46,617 nt of DNA from an uncultured Flavobacteriaceae bacterium (GTDB lineage: Bacteria; Bacteroidota; Bacteroidia; Flavobacteriales; Flavobacteriaceae). The stretch's first letter is position 1. Each line of letters starts with the position of its first letter. The notes under the pieces were generated by a model. That model saw only the letters and a list, made by a program, of their open reading frames with translations. It did no database searches and was not told where the DNA came from. The translations under genes and the position numbers were made by a program. This document shows positions 26,831-34,823 of this stretch, piece by piece. Location: NCBI GenBank assembly GCA_947502635.1, contig CANNAN010000023.1, positions 1-46,617 on the forward strand, given 5' to 3'.

Positions 26831-27742
26831 ATGAAAATTAAATTATTTATAATGTTCATAATATGTGGTTTATCTGCATATGCCCAACAAGAACCTCAGT
26901 ATACCCAATATATGTATAACATGAGTCTGGTAAACCCTGGTTATATGATTAACGAACCCAGTATTGTACAAGTTGGTAGCTTGTACCGCACACAGTGGGT
27001 AGGCATAGAAGGTGCGCCAAAAACGGCTAATTTATTTGCAAATATTCCTCTAAACGAAAAGATAGAATTAGGTGTCAATTATCTAAATGATAATATAGGA
27101 GGTAAGATAAACCTTAGTGAAAATGTATTTAATATTAATGCAGCATACAAAATTAATCTTAAGAAGGATTTAAATCTGTCTTTTGGTATAAAGATGGGAT
27201 TTAATCATATAAATTTTAGTAGCTTAGGTAGTAATGTTAGTTCAGACCCTTTGTTTCAAAACTCAAATAAAACGGTATTAAATATTGGTGCAGGCGTCTT
27301 TCTATTTCACAATAATTATTATGTTGGGTTATCATCACCTAATCTCATTCCAAGCGATTTAGATGTTAATAGCGGTATATTATATAAAGATAAACCCCAT
27401 GCCTTTTTAATTGGAGGTTATGTGTTTGATATTAATAGCGAATTTAAATTAAAACCATCTACAGTTGTAAAGTATGTTACAGGAGCCCCATTATCGTTTG
27501 ATATATCTACAAACGTATTGTATCAAGATACGTTTGAATTAGGTGTTTCATACCGATATCAAGATGCTATTTCTGGATTAGCAGGTATTAATATAACCCC
27601 TAATCTAAAAGTAGGATATGCTTACGATTTTAATACCAGTCAATTAAATAATTATAATAATGGCAGTCATGAATTTATATTGCTTTATAGATTTGATGTA
27701 TTAGGTTTAAGCAAAAAGTATTCATCTCCAAGATTTTATTAA
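26831..27742 (+). CDS. PorP/SprF-family T9SS outer-membrane protein
   Basis: The 303-residue product has a signal peptide ending Ala-Tyr-Ala-Gln-Gln, then the family's opening pattern Glu-Pro-Gln-Tyr-Thr-Gln-Tyr-Met-Tyr-Asn ... Asn-Pro-Gly-Tyr, and Tyr-Arg-Thr-Gln-Trp-Val-Gly-Ile-Glu-Gly-Ala-Pro. The rest is a beta-barrel with alternating hydrophobic strands and an aromatic C-terminal end. SprF is needed for secretion and anchoring of SprB-type (type B) adhesins in Flavobacterium johnsoniae; this paralogue sits directly after such an adhesin and is probably dedicated to it. It is 1 bp upstream of the OmpA-family gene. Confidence 0.92.
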   Translation: MKIKLFIMFIICGLSAYAQQEPQYTQYMYNMSLVNPGYMINEPSIVQVGSLYRTQWVGIEGAPKTANLFANIPLNEKIELGVNYLNDNIGGKINLSENVFNINAAYKINLKKDLNLSFGIKMGFNHINFSSLGSNVSSDPLFQNSNKTVLNIGAGVFLFHNNYYVGLSSPNLIPSDLDVNSGILYKDKPHAFLIGGYVFDINSEFKLKPSTVVKYVTGAPLSFDISTNVLYQDTFELGVSYRYQDAISGLAGINITPNLKVGYAYDFNTSQLNNYNNGSHEFILLYRFDVLGLSKKYSSPRFY

Positions 27743-27743
27743 T

Positions 27744-29771
27744 ATGATTAAGAAAATTACTTTTATTATTATAAGCTTAATTTTTGTGCAATTATCATTT
27801 GGACAAAAGAAGACAAGAGCCGATCGTTTTTTTGAAAAAGGAGATTTTATCAATGCAGCGAAATATTATGAAGAAGAATTAGACAAAAAACGACATAAAA
27901 AAGCGATAGAAAACATTGCTGTTTGCTATTATAATATATTTGAGTATCGTTTTGCATCAAGATATTTAAAGCAATTAGTAAAAGGGAAATATAGCGAGAA
28001 AGATAAAACTTATAATAACCAATATAACTTTAAATTGTATCAGGTATTATCAGCTTTAGGAGACTACGAAACAGCTTTAGATTATTTTAAACTTTATAAA
28101 GAAAACCAATCGATATCTTTAGATCCCTCAGAATCTATTGAAGTAATAGAAGCGTTTAAATTGAAAAACTCAGATTATACCATTAAAAAAACTCAATTTA
28201 ATTCTGATGCATCCGATTTTGGAGCTATAAAATTTAACGATAGCGTTTATTTTACTTCCGATAGAGATAATAAACAACTCTTAAGGAAAAAATACAAATG
28301 GACACACCAATCTTTCCTCGATATCTACACTGTAAAAGTTAATGAAGATAATGATACCATAGGGAGTATTAAATCACTTCCTAAAACAGTAAATTCTAAA
28401 TTGCATGAAGGTAATTTCTGTTTTACTAACGATGGAAATACGCTTTATATTTCAAGAAGTAATTATACAAATGGGAAGAAAGAGTTTAACGAACAATCTG
28501 CTAATAACATCCATTTATACAAAACCACTCGAGTTGATGGTAAATGGAGTAAATTAGAAAAGCTCACATTTAATAAAAATGGATTTTCCTATCAGCACCC
28601 TGCTTTGAGTCCAGACGGAAAGAAACTTTATTTTTCATCAGATATAGAAGGCGGTTACGGTAGTTTTGATTTGTATTATGTGAATATAGAAGTAGACGGA
28701 ACACATAGTATTCCTGTTAATTTAGGAAAAACCATTAATACTGAAAACAGAGAGCATTTCCCGTTTATCTCACAAGAAGGCAATCTGTTTTTTGCATCTA
28801 ATGGTCATTTAGGTTTGGGGATGCTAGATAATTTTGTTTCAGAACGCGTTAATGATGTGTTTACAAAACCTATTAATTTAGGAGCGCCTATCAATTCGAG
28901 ATACGACGATTTTAGTTTAAATTATTACAATGCTGAAGAAGGATTCTTTTCTTCAAATAGAAATAAAAAAAATGATGATATTTTCAAGTTTACACAAACA
29001 GGAGAAATTTTTATAAGAGAATATATTAATAGATTTGAAGTAAGAGATATTGAAACAAAAGCATACATTCCAAATACAGCAGTTGTATTAAAAGATAAAA
29101 AAGGAGGCGAAAAATATACCAATACATTAGACTCTTTAGCCTTTTTCAATATTAATCTGCTACCAGATGATTATGAATTTGAGGCTAAAAATGATGCTTA
29201 TATTCCTAAGACATTAAATGTAACAGTTGTTGAAAAGCAAGATCAGAAACATATTTTGTATTTAAAGAAGGTTCCGCCACCACCGCCAATTGATCCCATA
29301 GAAGTTGTTATTGACGAAAAGAAAATCGATAAAAAATTAAAAGAAGAGGATCCTAAACGGTTTGAACTTTTAACAGATGTTGAAGGGCCACCAGTTGTTG
29401 AAAAAGATGGTAAATTATTCTTTCAATTAGAACCTATTTATTTTAATTTTGACAAGTGGGATATTAGAGCCGATTCTAAAAAAATATTAGATGAATTGGC
29501 AGTTAAATTAGAAAGATATCCTAATATTTATTTAAAAATAAGTTCACATACAGATAGCCGAGGAACCGTGCGTTACAATCAGTTTTTATCTGAAAGACGT
29601 GCCGAATCTACAAGGAATTATTTAGCATTAGAAGGGTTTGTTAATGCTCGTAGAATGAAATTTCAAGGCTTTGGAGAATTAGACCCCATGGTATCATGTC
29701 CTATGATGGATTGTACCGATGAAGAGCACCAATTAAACAGGCGTAGTGAATTTGAAATTGTTAAGTATTAG
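27744..29771 (+). CDS. OmpA-family envelope protein with TPR, PD40 and peptidoglycan-binding domains (PorE-like)
   Basis: The 675-residue product has a signal peptide (ending Leu-Ser-Phe-Gly-Gln) and a TPR-like helical region (about 25-120). WD40/PD40 beta-propeller repeats (about 150-410, with His-Pro-Ala-Leu-Ser-Pro-Asp-Gly-Lys) come next, then a carboxypeptidase-regulatory-like beta-sandwich (about 430-505), a proline-rich linker, and a C-terminal OmpA domain (about 555-675) with Ser-His-Thr-Asp-Ser-Arg-Gly and Ser-Glu-Arg-Arg-Ala-Glu-Ser. This is the architecture of PorE, which links the T9SS to peptidoglycan; such proteins are also found as third members of adhesin-SprF-OmpA operons. Whether this is PorE itself or an operon-specific paralogue is unclear; the context favours the paralogue. 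Confidence 0.9.
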   Translation: MIKKITFIIISLIFVQLSFGQKKTRADRFFEKGDFINAAKYYEEELDKKRHKKAIENIAVCYYNIFEYRFASRYLKQLVKGKYSEKDKTYNNQYNFKLYQVLSALGDYETALDYFKLYKENQSISLDPSESIEVIEAFKLKNSDYTIKKTQFNSDASDFGAIKFNDSVYFTSDRDNKQLLRKKYKWTHQSFLDIYTVKVNEDNDTIGSIKSLPKTVNSKLHEGNFCFTNDGNTLYISRSNYTNGKKEFNEQSANNIHLYKTTRVDGKWSKLEKLTFNKNGFSYQHPALSPDGKKLYFSSDIEGGYGSFDLYYVNIEVDGTHSIPVNLGKTINTENREHFPFISQEGNLFFASNGHLGLGMLDNFVSERVNDVFTKPINLGAPINSRYDDFSLNYYNAEEGFFSSNRNKKNDDIFKFTQTGEIFIREYINRFEVRDIETKAYIPNTAVVLKDKKGGEKYTNTLDSLAFFNINLLPDDYEFEAKNDAYIPKTLNVTVVEKQDQKHILYLKKVPPPPPIDPIEVVIDEKKIDKKLKEEDPKRFELLTDVEGPPVVEKDGKLFFQLEPIYFNFDKWDIRADSKKILDELAVKLERYPNIYLKISSHTDSRGTVRYNQFLSERRAESTRNYLALEGFVNARRMKFQGFGELDPMVSCPMMDCTDEEHQLNRRSEFEIVKY

Positions 29772-29782
29772 AAAATTTATTT

Positions 29783-30418
29783 ATGAGTAAATACAAATGT
29801 GTTATTTTCGATTGCGATGGTGTACTAATTGATAGCGAAACTATAGCTATTGAAACTATGGTGGATATGGCAAATGATTTAGGAGCTAATATTAGTAAAG
29901 AAGGAGCAATTAGTCGATTTAAAGGGAAGTCATTTAGTTCTTGTATAGATACGTTTTCAAAAATAATAGGCAAACCGTTACCAGAAACATTTGAAGCAGA
30001 TTATAGAGTAAAAAGTTTTGAGGCTTTTAAAAAAAATATAAAACCTATCGAAGGTATTAAAGAAGTGGTACAAAACTTAAAAGTACCCTTTTGTACAGCG
30101 TCTAGTGGTCCAGAAAATAAAATCCGACTTAATTTAGGGCTCACTGGTCTACTACCGTTTTTTGAGAATAATATTTTTAGCTGTTATACTATTAAAAAGT
30201 GGAAACCAGATCCAGGAGTTTTTTTATGGGCAGCAGAAACCATGGGGTTTAAACCAAGCGAATGTGTCGTTATAGAAGATAGTCTGTCTGGAGTTCGAGC
30301 AGCGAAAAGTGGAGGCTTTGATGTTTTTGGATTTACAGCACACGATTATAATAATGAGTTAGAAGCAGAAGCAACTAAAACATTTGATAGCATGCAGGAG
30401 CTTTTAGAGATCGTTTAA
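29783..30418 (+). CDS. HAD-family phosphatase (beta-phosphoglucomutase/phosphatase-like)
   Basis: The 211-residue protein carries the HAD motifs: Asp10-Cys-Asp12-Gly-Val (nucleophile and general acid), a Thr-Ala-Ser-Ser-Gly-Pro motif II, Lys-Lys-Trp-Lys-Pro-Asp-Pro motif III and Val-Ile-Glu-Asp-Ser motif IV, with an alpha-helical cap between motifs I and II. Members act on sugar phosphates or similar small phosphoesters; the substrate cannot be read. It starts 11 bp after the OmpA-family gene and is probably in the same operon, though a functional link is not obvious. The last 234 bp of this gene are repeated at 33547-33776, bracketing a three-gene segment. Confidence 0.9.
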   Translation: MSKYKCVIFDCDGVLIDSETIAIETMVDMANDLGANISKEGAISRFKGKSFSSCIDTFSKIIGKPLPETFEADYRVKSFEAFKKNIKPIEGIKEVVQNLKVPFCTASSGPENKIRLNLGLTGLLPFFENNIFSCYTIKKWKPDPGVFLWAAETMGFKPSECVVIEDSLSGVRAAKSGGFDVFGFTAHDYNNELEAEATKTFDSMQELLEIV

Positions 30419-30419
30419 T
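30185..30419 (+). repeat. Left copy of HAD 3'-end direct repeat
   Basis: This is the 3' part of the intact HAD gene plus one base. From 30235 to 30419 (185 bp) it is almost identical to 33593-33777 (only two substitutions, close together near the stop codon). From 30185 to 30234 it matches 33547-33592 only loosely, with small gaps. Confidence 0.92.
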
Positions 30420-30532
30420 CTTAAATAGTTACTTTTATATATTTATAATACTTTACTTCAATCTTTAATTACATCATAGTGTATACAGATTTTATTTATT
30501 TATCAAATCTTTTTTGTCTAAAGCCATAGATA

Positions 30533-31261
30533 ATGCCTGTAAAACTAAGTCTTATTATTCCTGTATATAATGCCGAATCATTTATTTATGATACACTTAT
30601 TCAATTAATAGAATGGAGGAAAAATATTAATTATAAGGCTGAGATTATTTTTGTAAATGATGGTAGTACAGACAGTACTAATAAAATTTTAGAGAATTTT
30701 ATAAATAAAAATAACGATTTAAAATTAATTTCTTACACCAGAAATCAAGGGAAAGGATACGCTGTTAAAACAGGAATGATGGAAGCACAAGGTGAATTTA
30801 GAATTTTCACTGATGCAGATATACCTTATGGATTAGCTGAATTAGATAGGATTATTTATTATCTTGACTTTAAAGAGTTTGACATATGTATAGGGAACAG
30901 AAAATCCATAAACTCTGAGTATGATGTGAAAATGGGTTTTCTTAGAAAATTGTCTAGTAAATTATTCACTGTTATAATCTCAAGGTATGTTGTTACAGGA
31001 GTAAACGATACACAATGTGGATTAAAAGGATTTAGAGCTGATATTGCAGATAAACTATTTTCGAAACTCCAACTAAAAGGTTTCGCTTTTGATGTTGAAG
31101 TATTGTATTTGTGTTATAAATATGAATTTGAAATAAAAAGAATACCTGTTAAATTTCAAGGAAATAATATGTCTACGATTAATTTGTTTAGTACTTCATT
31201 AAATATGATTTGGGATGTGTTTTGTTTACCAATAAAGTATCATCTATTAAAAAAATATTAA
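30533..31261 (+). CDS. Family 2 glycosyltransferase (polyprenyl-phosphate sugar synthase-like)
   Basis: The 242-residue GT-A enzyme has Ser-Leu-Ile-Ile-Pro-Val-Tyr-Asn-Ala-Glu at its N terminus, Val-Asn-Asp-Gly-Ser-Thr-Asp-Ser-Thr near 43-51, Gly-Lys-Gly-Tyr-Ala-Val-Lys-Thr-Gly-Met in the middle, and the metal-binding Thr-Asp-Ala-Asp. Asn-Asp-Thr-Gln-Cys-Gly-Leu-Lys-Gly-Phe near 160-170 is typical of dolichyl/undecaprenyl-phosphate mannose or glucose synthases. There is no membrane segment. It would charge a lipid carrier with a sugar for a later periplasmic transferase such as the GtrII-like protein encoded 0.7 kb away. It is the first gene of the segment bracketed by the HAD repeats; a methyltransferase starts 4 bp later. 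Confidence 0.85.
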   Translation: MPVKLSLIIPVYNAESFIYDTLIQLIEWRKNINYKAEIIFVNDGSTDSTNKILENFINKNNDLKLISYTRNQGKGYAVKTGMMEAQGEFRIFTDADIPYGLAELDRIIYYLDFKEFDICIGNRKSINSEYDVKMGFLRKLSSKLFTVIISRYVVTGVNDTQCGLKGFRADIADKLFSKLQLKGFAFDVEVLYLCYKYEFEIKRIPVKFQGNNMSTINLFSTSLNMIWDVFCLPIKYHLLKKY

Positions 31262-31265
31262 TTTC

Positions 31266-31961
31266 ATGAAATTGTCCAGGAATTTTACAAACGTATTTAA
31301 TTGGATATTAGACAATTTAATTCCTCCCTGTTTTAGAGATTCTAGAATTATTATGACCCCTTTTTTTCTATTACTTTTTAGAAAAAAATACCGTCGTTTT
31401 ATGGATTTTAAAGAAAATGTATTAAATCTTAATTCTGAAGAAATAATTGAATATTACAAAGAATTATCATCTCATCATATAAATCGTAAAACCGACCTAA
31501 ATAAAGAATCGATTAACTTTATATTGAATAATATTGAAGGGAAATCTGTATTAGATATTTCTTGTGGAAGTGGTTTTTTAGCAGAAGAAATTGTGAAAAA
31601 ACATAGCATAAATGTAGTTGGAGTAGATTTTATTATACCAGATAAAATAAAAGCTTCTGTAAATCCTGAATTCGTTGAATCTTCAATAGAAAAAATACCT
31701 TTTCCAGATAATCATTTTGATACAGTGATAAGTACCCACACATTAGAACATGTAGTTGATATTCAATTAGCAATTAGTGAACTAAGGCGTGTTTGTAGAA
31801 AAAAAATTATAATAGTTTTGCCAAGACAAAGAAACTATAAATTTACTTTTGATCTTCATGTTCATTTTTTTCCATATAAATATTCTGTTTTAAGTTTGAT
31901 GAAAAATAAAGGAACTTGTTTTTCTCTTCGAAATGATTGGGTATATTATGAGAATAAATAA
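31266..31961 (+). CDS. Class I SAM-dependent methyltransferase
   Basis: The 231-residue product has the SAM-binding motif I Val-Leu-Asp-Ile-Ser-Cys-Gly-Ser-Gly-Phe near 97-106, motif II Val-Val-Gly-Val-Asp, and Ile-Pro-Phe-Pro-Asp-Asn-His-Phe-Asp-Thr-Val followed by Thr-His-Thr-Leu-Glu-His-Val, typical of small-molecule or glycan methyltransferases (Methyltransf_11 type). It starts 4 bp after the glycosyltransferase and is convergent with the membrane protein gene that ends at 31974. The acceptor is unknown; given the neighbours, a sugar or lipid-linked intermediate is plausible. Confidence 0.82.
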   Translation: MKLSRNFTNVFNWILDNLIPPCFRDSRIIMTPFFLLLFRKKYRRFMDFKENVLNLNSEEIIEYYKELSSHHINRKTDLNKESINFILNNIEGKSVLDISCGSGFLAEEIVKKHSINVVGVDFIIPDKIKASVNPEFVESSIEKIPFPDNHFDTVISTHTLEHVVDIQLAISELRRVCRKKIIIVLPRQRNYKFTFDLHVHFFPYKYSVLSLMKNKGTCFSLRNDWVYYENK

Positions 31962-31973
31962 CTTTTGTTTGTA

Positions 31974-33491
31974 TTATTTGGAGAACTCCTTTTTTAAAAC
32001 ATCTATTAAATTAATAATAATTGAATTGTTATCATCGTATGCGTCTTCTAACTCATAGACTTCGATTTTATTTTTTGAAAACACGTTTTTTTCTATACCT
32101 AAAGAATCGTACCTTTCCTTTAATAACTGATTAAATAAAGGAATAGGGACCCAAGTTCTTGTTGAGGATATTTCGGAAAATTCATCAGCAGATTCACGCT
32201 TGTAAAATTTATATTCCTGAAGAAAAAGATGCTTAGGCTTAATAATTATAATTTTTTTTGTATTGTTTATTGGAACTTTATTAAAAGCTGTTTTTATAGC
32301 GTTGTATTCTTTATTATGAATTTTTGTTATATAAAAATTCAAGTTTATAGAACCAAGAGTTATTAATACAAGAGCTAAGCCTAATGATGAATTTTTTAAA
32401 GCTTTATTTTTTATGCTTTGTTGACGTAAGAAATAAAACTGATAAAATAATATTATTATTGCCGTAGGAGCTATCGTTCGGCTACAGACAAATTTTTGTG
32501 CAGATAGAAGGTTTGGTAAGTAAGATAAAGGTAGAACTAAAATTAACCACGAAATGAAAAAAAAGAATTGAGGTATTTCAGTTCTTTTTTGATAGAAGGA
32601 ATAGAGAAAACCTAAAAAGCAGTATGCTCCAATAACCAAAAATAAGAAAGGCCATATTAAAAAACCACTACTATGGAGTAATACTCGCATTTCCCTTAAA
32701 TAAAAAATAATGACTTTTAGTGGTAGTTTGATTAAATCAAGATTAGTTCTGTTAGAAGGCTCTATACCGCACCAGTATATTGATAGTTTAAAAATGATAA
32801 GGTAAATACTAAAAGAGATACCAATAAAAATTAATAATGAGATAATCTTTTTAATAGAAAAATTCCTGATCAATATTGAGGAAAAAACAAAAGGAATGAG
32901 AAATGCCATTACAGCAGCTTGATAAATACAAAGAGAGCCTATAACTAATAAAAGAGAAAAGGCATAATTAATAAGCCAGTTTTTCTTTTTGTCGAAAACC
33001 TTCATTAGTAATAAACCTACTAAAAAATTAATATTTAGTAAAATAGGTATTTCAGAAGTAGCACTCCATCCATAATAAACAGAGAAAGAAGGGATCGTTA
33101 GAATTAAAAATGAAAATAATGCAGATTCATATATTTTCATTTTTAATCTTAGTAAAAAAGAGAATATTTGTATAGAAAAAAGAACACATCCTAATAAAGA
33201 AACCAATCTAACCCATTTTAAGCTTGCTATGGTAGTACATAAAGACCCATAAATAAATTTACAAATGAGACCAAGTAAGGGTCTTCCTCCTGCTATAAAT
33301 TCATCTAGAAAGTTTGAATTTCTAGATGCTGTCCATATGTATTCATTAGCATCCAGAAAAGCATAATCACTAAAAATACCAATGTTTAAAAGAATACATC
33401 CAATCAAAGAGACAATGCCATACACGAATATTGGTTGAGTGTTGATAACTATTTTTATTGTATCAATAATTTTTTTGGGTATACTTTTCAA
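31974..33491 (-). CDS. Multi-pass membrane protein, GtrII-like glucosyltransferase
   Basis: The product is strongly hydrophobic with about 10-12 predicted membrane helices. A first-loop segment Phe-Leu-Asp-Ala-Asn-Glu-Tyr-Ile-Trp follows TM1 and precedes Gly-Gly-Arg-Pro-Leu; both are typical of GT-C type GtrII-like transferases that use lipid-linked sugars. The start is uncertain: no ATG exists at the N terminus, and TTG codons at 33491 (chosen) and 33545 are the options. The upstream one would force translation through a 22-bp palindrome. The C-terminal domain (about 150 residues) is soluble. It converges on the methyltransferase gene. With the GT2 enzyme it could form a lipid-carrier route for decorating an envelope glycan (inference). 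Confidence 0.72.
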   Translation of the reverse strand: MKSIPKKIIDTIKIVINTQPIFVYGIVSLIGCILLNIGIFSDYAFLDANEYIWTASRNSNFLDEFIAGGRPLLGLICKFIYGSLCTTIASLKWVRLVSLLGCVLFSIQIFSFLLRLKMKIYESALFSFLILTIPSFSVYYGWSATSEIPILLNINFLVGLLLMKVFDKKKNWLINYAFSLLLVIGSLCIYQAAVMAFLIPFVFSSILIRNFSIKKIISLLIFIGISFSIYLIIFKLSIYWCGIEPSNRTNLDLIKLPLKVIIFYLREMRVLLHSSGFLIWPFLFLVIGAYCFLGFLYSFYQKRTEIPQFFFFISWLILVLPLSYLPNLLSAQKFVCSRTIAPTAIIILFYQFYFLRQQSIKNKALKNSSLGLALVLITLGSINLNFYITKIHNKEYNAIKTAFNKVPINNTKKIIIIKPKHLFLQEYKFYKRESADEFSEISSTRTWVPIPLFNQLLKERYDSLGIEKNVFSKNKIEVYELEDAYDDNNSIIINLIDVLKKEFSK

Positions 33492-33521
33492 AAAACAACA
33501 ATTTTTTAGGCTTAATAAAAG

Positions 33522-33543
33522 GATAATCTTAATTAAGATTATC
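33522..33543. repeat. 22-bp perfect palindrome next to the right HAD repeat
   Basis: GATAATCTTAA at 33522-33532 is followed without any spacer by its exact reverse complement at 33533-33543. It lies 3 bp from where similarity to the HAD gene begins and just upstream of the likely start of the GtrII-like gene. Confidence 0.85.
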
Positions 33544-33546
33544 AAA

Positions 33547-33776
33547 TATACTATTAAAAGTGGAAATTAGATATAACCATTTTTATGGTTGTAGAAACCA
33601 TGGGGTTTAAACCAAGCGAATGTGTCGTTATAGAAGATAGTCTGTCTGGAGTTCGAGCAGCGAAAAGTGGAGGCTTTGATGTTTTTGGATTTACAGCACA
33701 CGATTATAATAATGAGTTAGAAGCAGAAGCAACTAAAACATTTGATAGCATGCAGGAGCTTTTGAAGATCGTTTAA
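33547..33776 (+). pseudogene. 3'-terminal remnant of a HAD phosphatase gene
   Basis: This is a copy of the last part of the HAD gene at 29783-30418. The distal 185 bp keep the same frame and stop and differ by two bases; the 46 bp before that are only about two-thirds similar, and indels break the frame. Only HAD motif IV and the last helices are encoded, so no working enzyme is possible. A 63-codon frame opens at a TTG/ATG-like codon near 33585, but there is no reason to think it is expressed. It marks the right boundary of the 30.4-33.5 kb segment. Confidence 0.88.
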
Positions 33777-33806
33777 TTTGTTTGATTTTTTTTGATAAAC
33801 ATTAAT

Positions 33807-34263
33807 TTATTGACCAATAACTCCCTTAAATTCTCCCTCCGTAAAATTAAGTTTATCAACATCATTCAGGACAGATAGATTGAAATTCCCTTTTATTATT
33901 TTTTCTTTTGAATTGTATTCTGTAATCATAATTTTAGACTACTTATCAGTAGTGTCTAATGTGTACATATTAGTTATCACATCTTGACCAACAGTGGTGT
34001 AATAAAAACCTTGATTTTTTCCCAAGCTATAAATGCCTTCTCCATTAAGTTTTAATTTAAAGCCAATAACTTTTTCATATCCTATACCTAATATTATTAA
34101 AGTATCTTTTTCTTAATTTAATTTCAGGAATTCCATTCCAATCTTCATTATTTAGTTTGGCTGTGATAAAATTTGGTTCAGGTTGATGGTTATCACTTTC
34201 ACAAGCCATAGTAATAAATGCTAATAAAAATATGGAGCCAAAGATTAGATAAGTTTTTTTCAT
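33807..34263 (-). pseudogene. Degraded lipoprotein gene (frameshift and nonsense)
   Basis: From the ATG at 34263 the frame encodes a lipoprotein signal with lipobox Cys21 (Thr-Met-Ala-Cys) and an Ile-Thr-Ala-Lys-Leu-Asn-x-Glu-Asp-Trp start typical of small Bacteroidota envelope lipoproteins, then hits TGA at about 34075. In a shifted frame, coding resumes near an A-run around 34105-34115 and runs Thr-Leu-Ile-Ile-Leu-Gly-Ile-Gly-Tyr-Glu and onward to a TAA at 33807-33809, broken once by TAG at 33939-33941. So one frameshift and one stop disrupt a gene of about 150 codons. A short functional N-terminal peptide is unlikely. Decay beside the HAD-repeat junction fits a region that has been rearranged. 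Confidence 0.75.
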
Positions 34264-34343
34264 AGCTTAAGTTTTTTTATTAAGATGCATTTTATTTTAA
34301 ATGGTTACATTAAATTACCTACAATATTGAGTCAGGTATCTAT

Positions 34344-34823
34344 TTAATTATTTTTAAATGTCAATTTATTAGTTGTGATTATTTCGTTATTTAAGGTGAT
34401 TATTTTTGTTTTTATAATTGCAGAAATGGTGTCGAAAGAGCTGCCTTTTTTAGAAGTAACTTCATAGCGTAACCGAAGTTTTGATGTAGAATCAGTTAGT
34501 TTTTGGTGACTAATTTCAGTGACATTTTTGATAGTGATTTCTTGTATAGTGTTAGATATATTTAATGGCAGGTCTGCAAATTTACTAAGCTGAAGTTTAA
34601 TATCACTTTCAAATTCTGGATGATGCTTTTGTAGTAAGGATAAATCATAATATTCTTGCAATTTTTGCTGGGCTAAAGTAGTCGTGTTAAAATTTGAGTT
34701 TTCAATTCGATAGCTATCATCCATATCCTCAGTCATGATGGAAGGCATACTTTCCTTAGTGTCTTTGTTGTTCATGCACGAACCCAAAATTGCAAAAATC
34801 AATATATACACTAACTTTTTCAT
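34344..34823 (-). CDS. Lipoprotein of unknown function (159 aa)
   Basis: I do not recognise a family. The lipoprotein signal has Cys16 after Ile-Leu-Gly-Ser. The mature part is hydrophilic, helical at first (Leu-Gln-Glu-Tyr-Tyr-Asp-Leu) and then beta-rich, ending in alternating strands. Its start overlaps the end of the upstream membrane-protein gene by 4 bp (ATGA), so the two are translationally coupled and the products probably work together at the envelope. No catalytic motif is visible. Confidence 0.78.
   Translation of the reverse strand: MKKLVYILIFAILGSCMNNKDTKESMPSIMTEDMDDSYRIENSNFNTTTLAQQKLQEYYDLSLLQKHHPEFESDIKLQLSKFADLPLNISNTIQEITIKNVTEISHQKLTDSTSKLRLRYEVTSKKGSSFDTISAIIKTKIITLNNEIITTNKLTFKNN

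Noticed and set aside
30419-33546. The segment between the HAD repeats as a transposon or insertion sequence.
   Set aside because: No transposase, integrase or terminal inverted repeats were found; the bracketing repeats are direct and derive from a protein gene.
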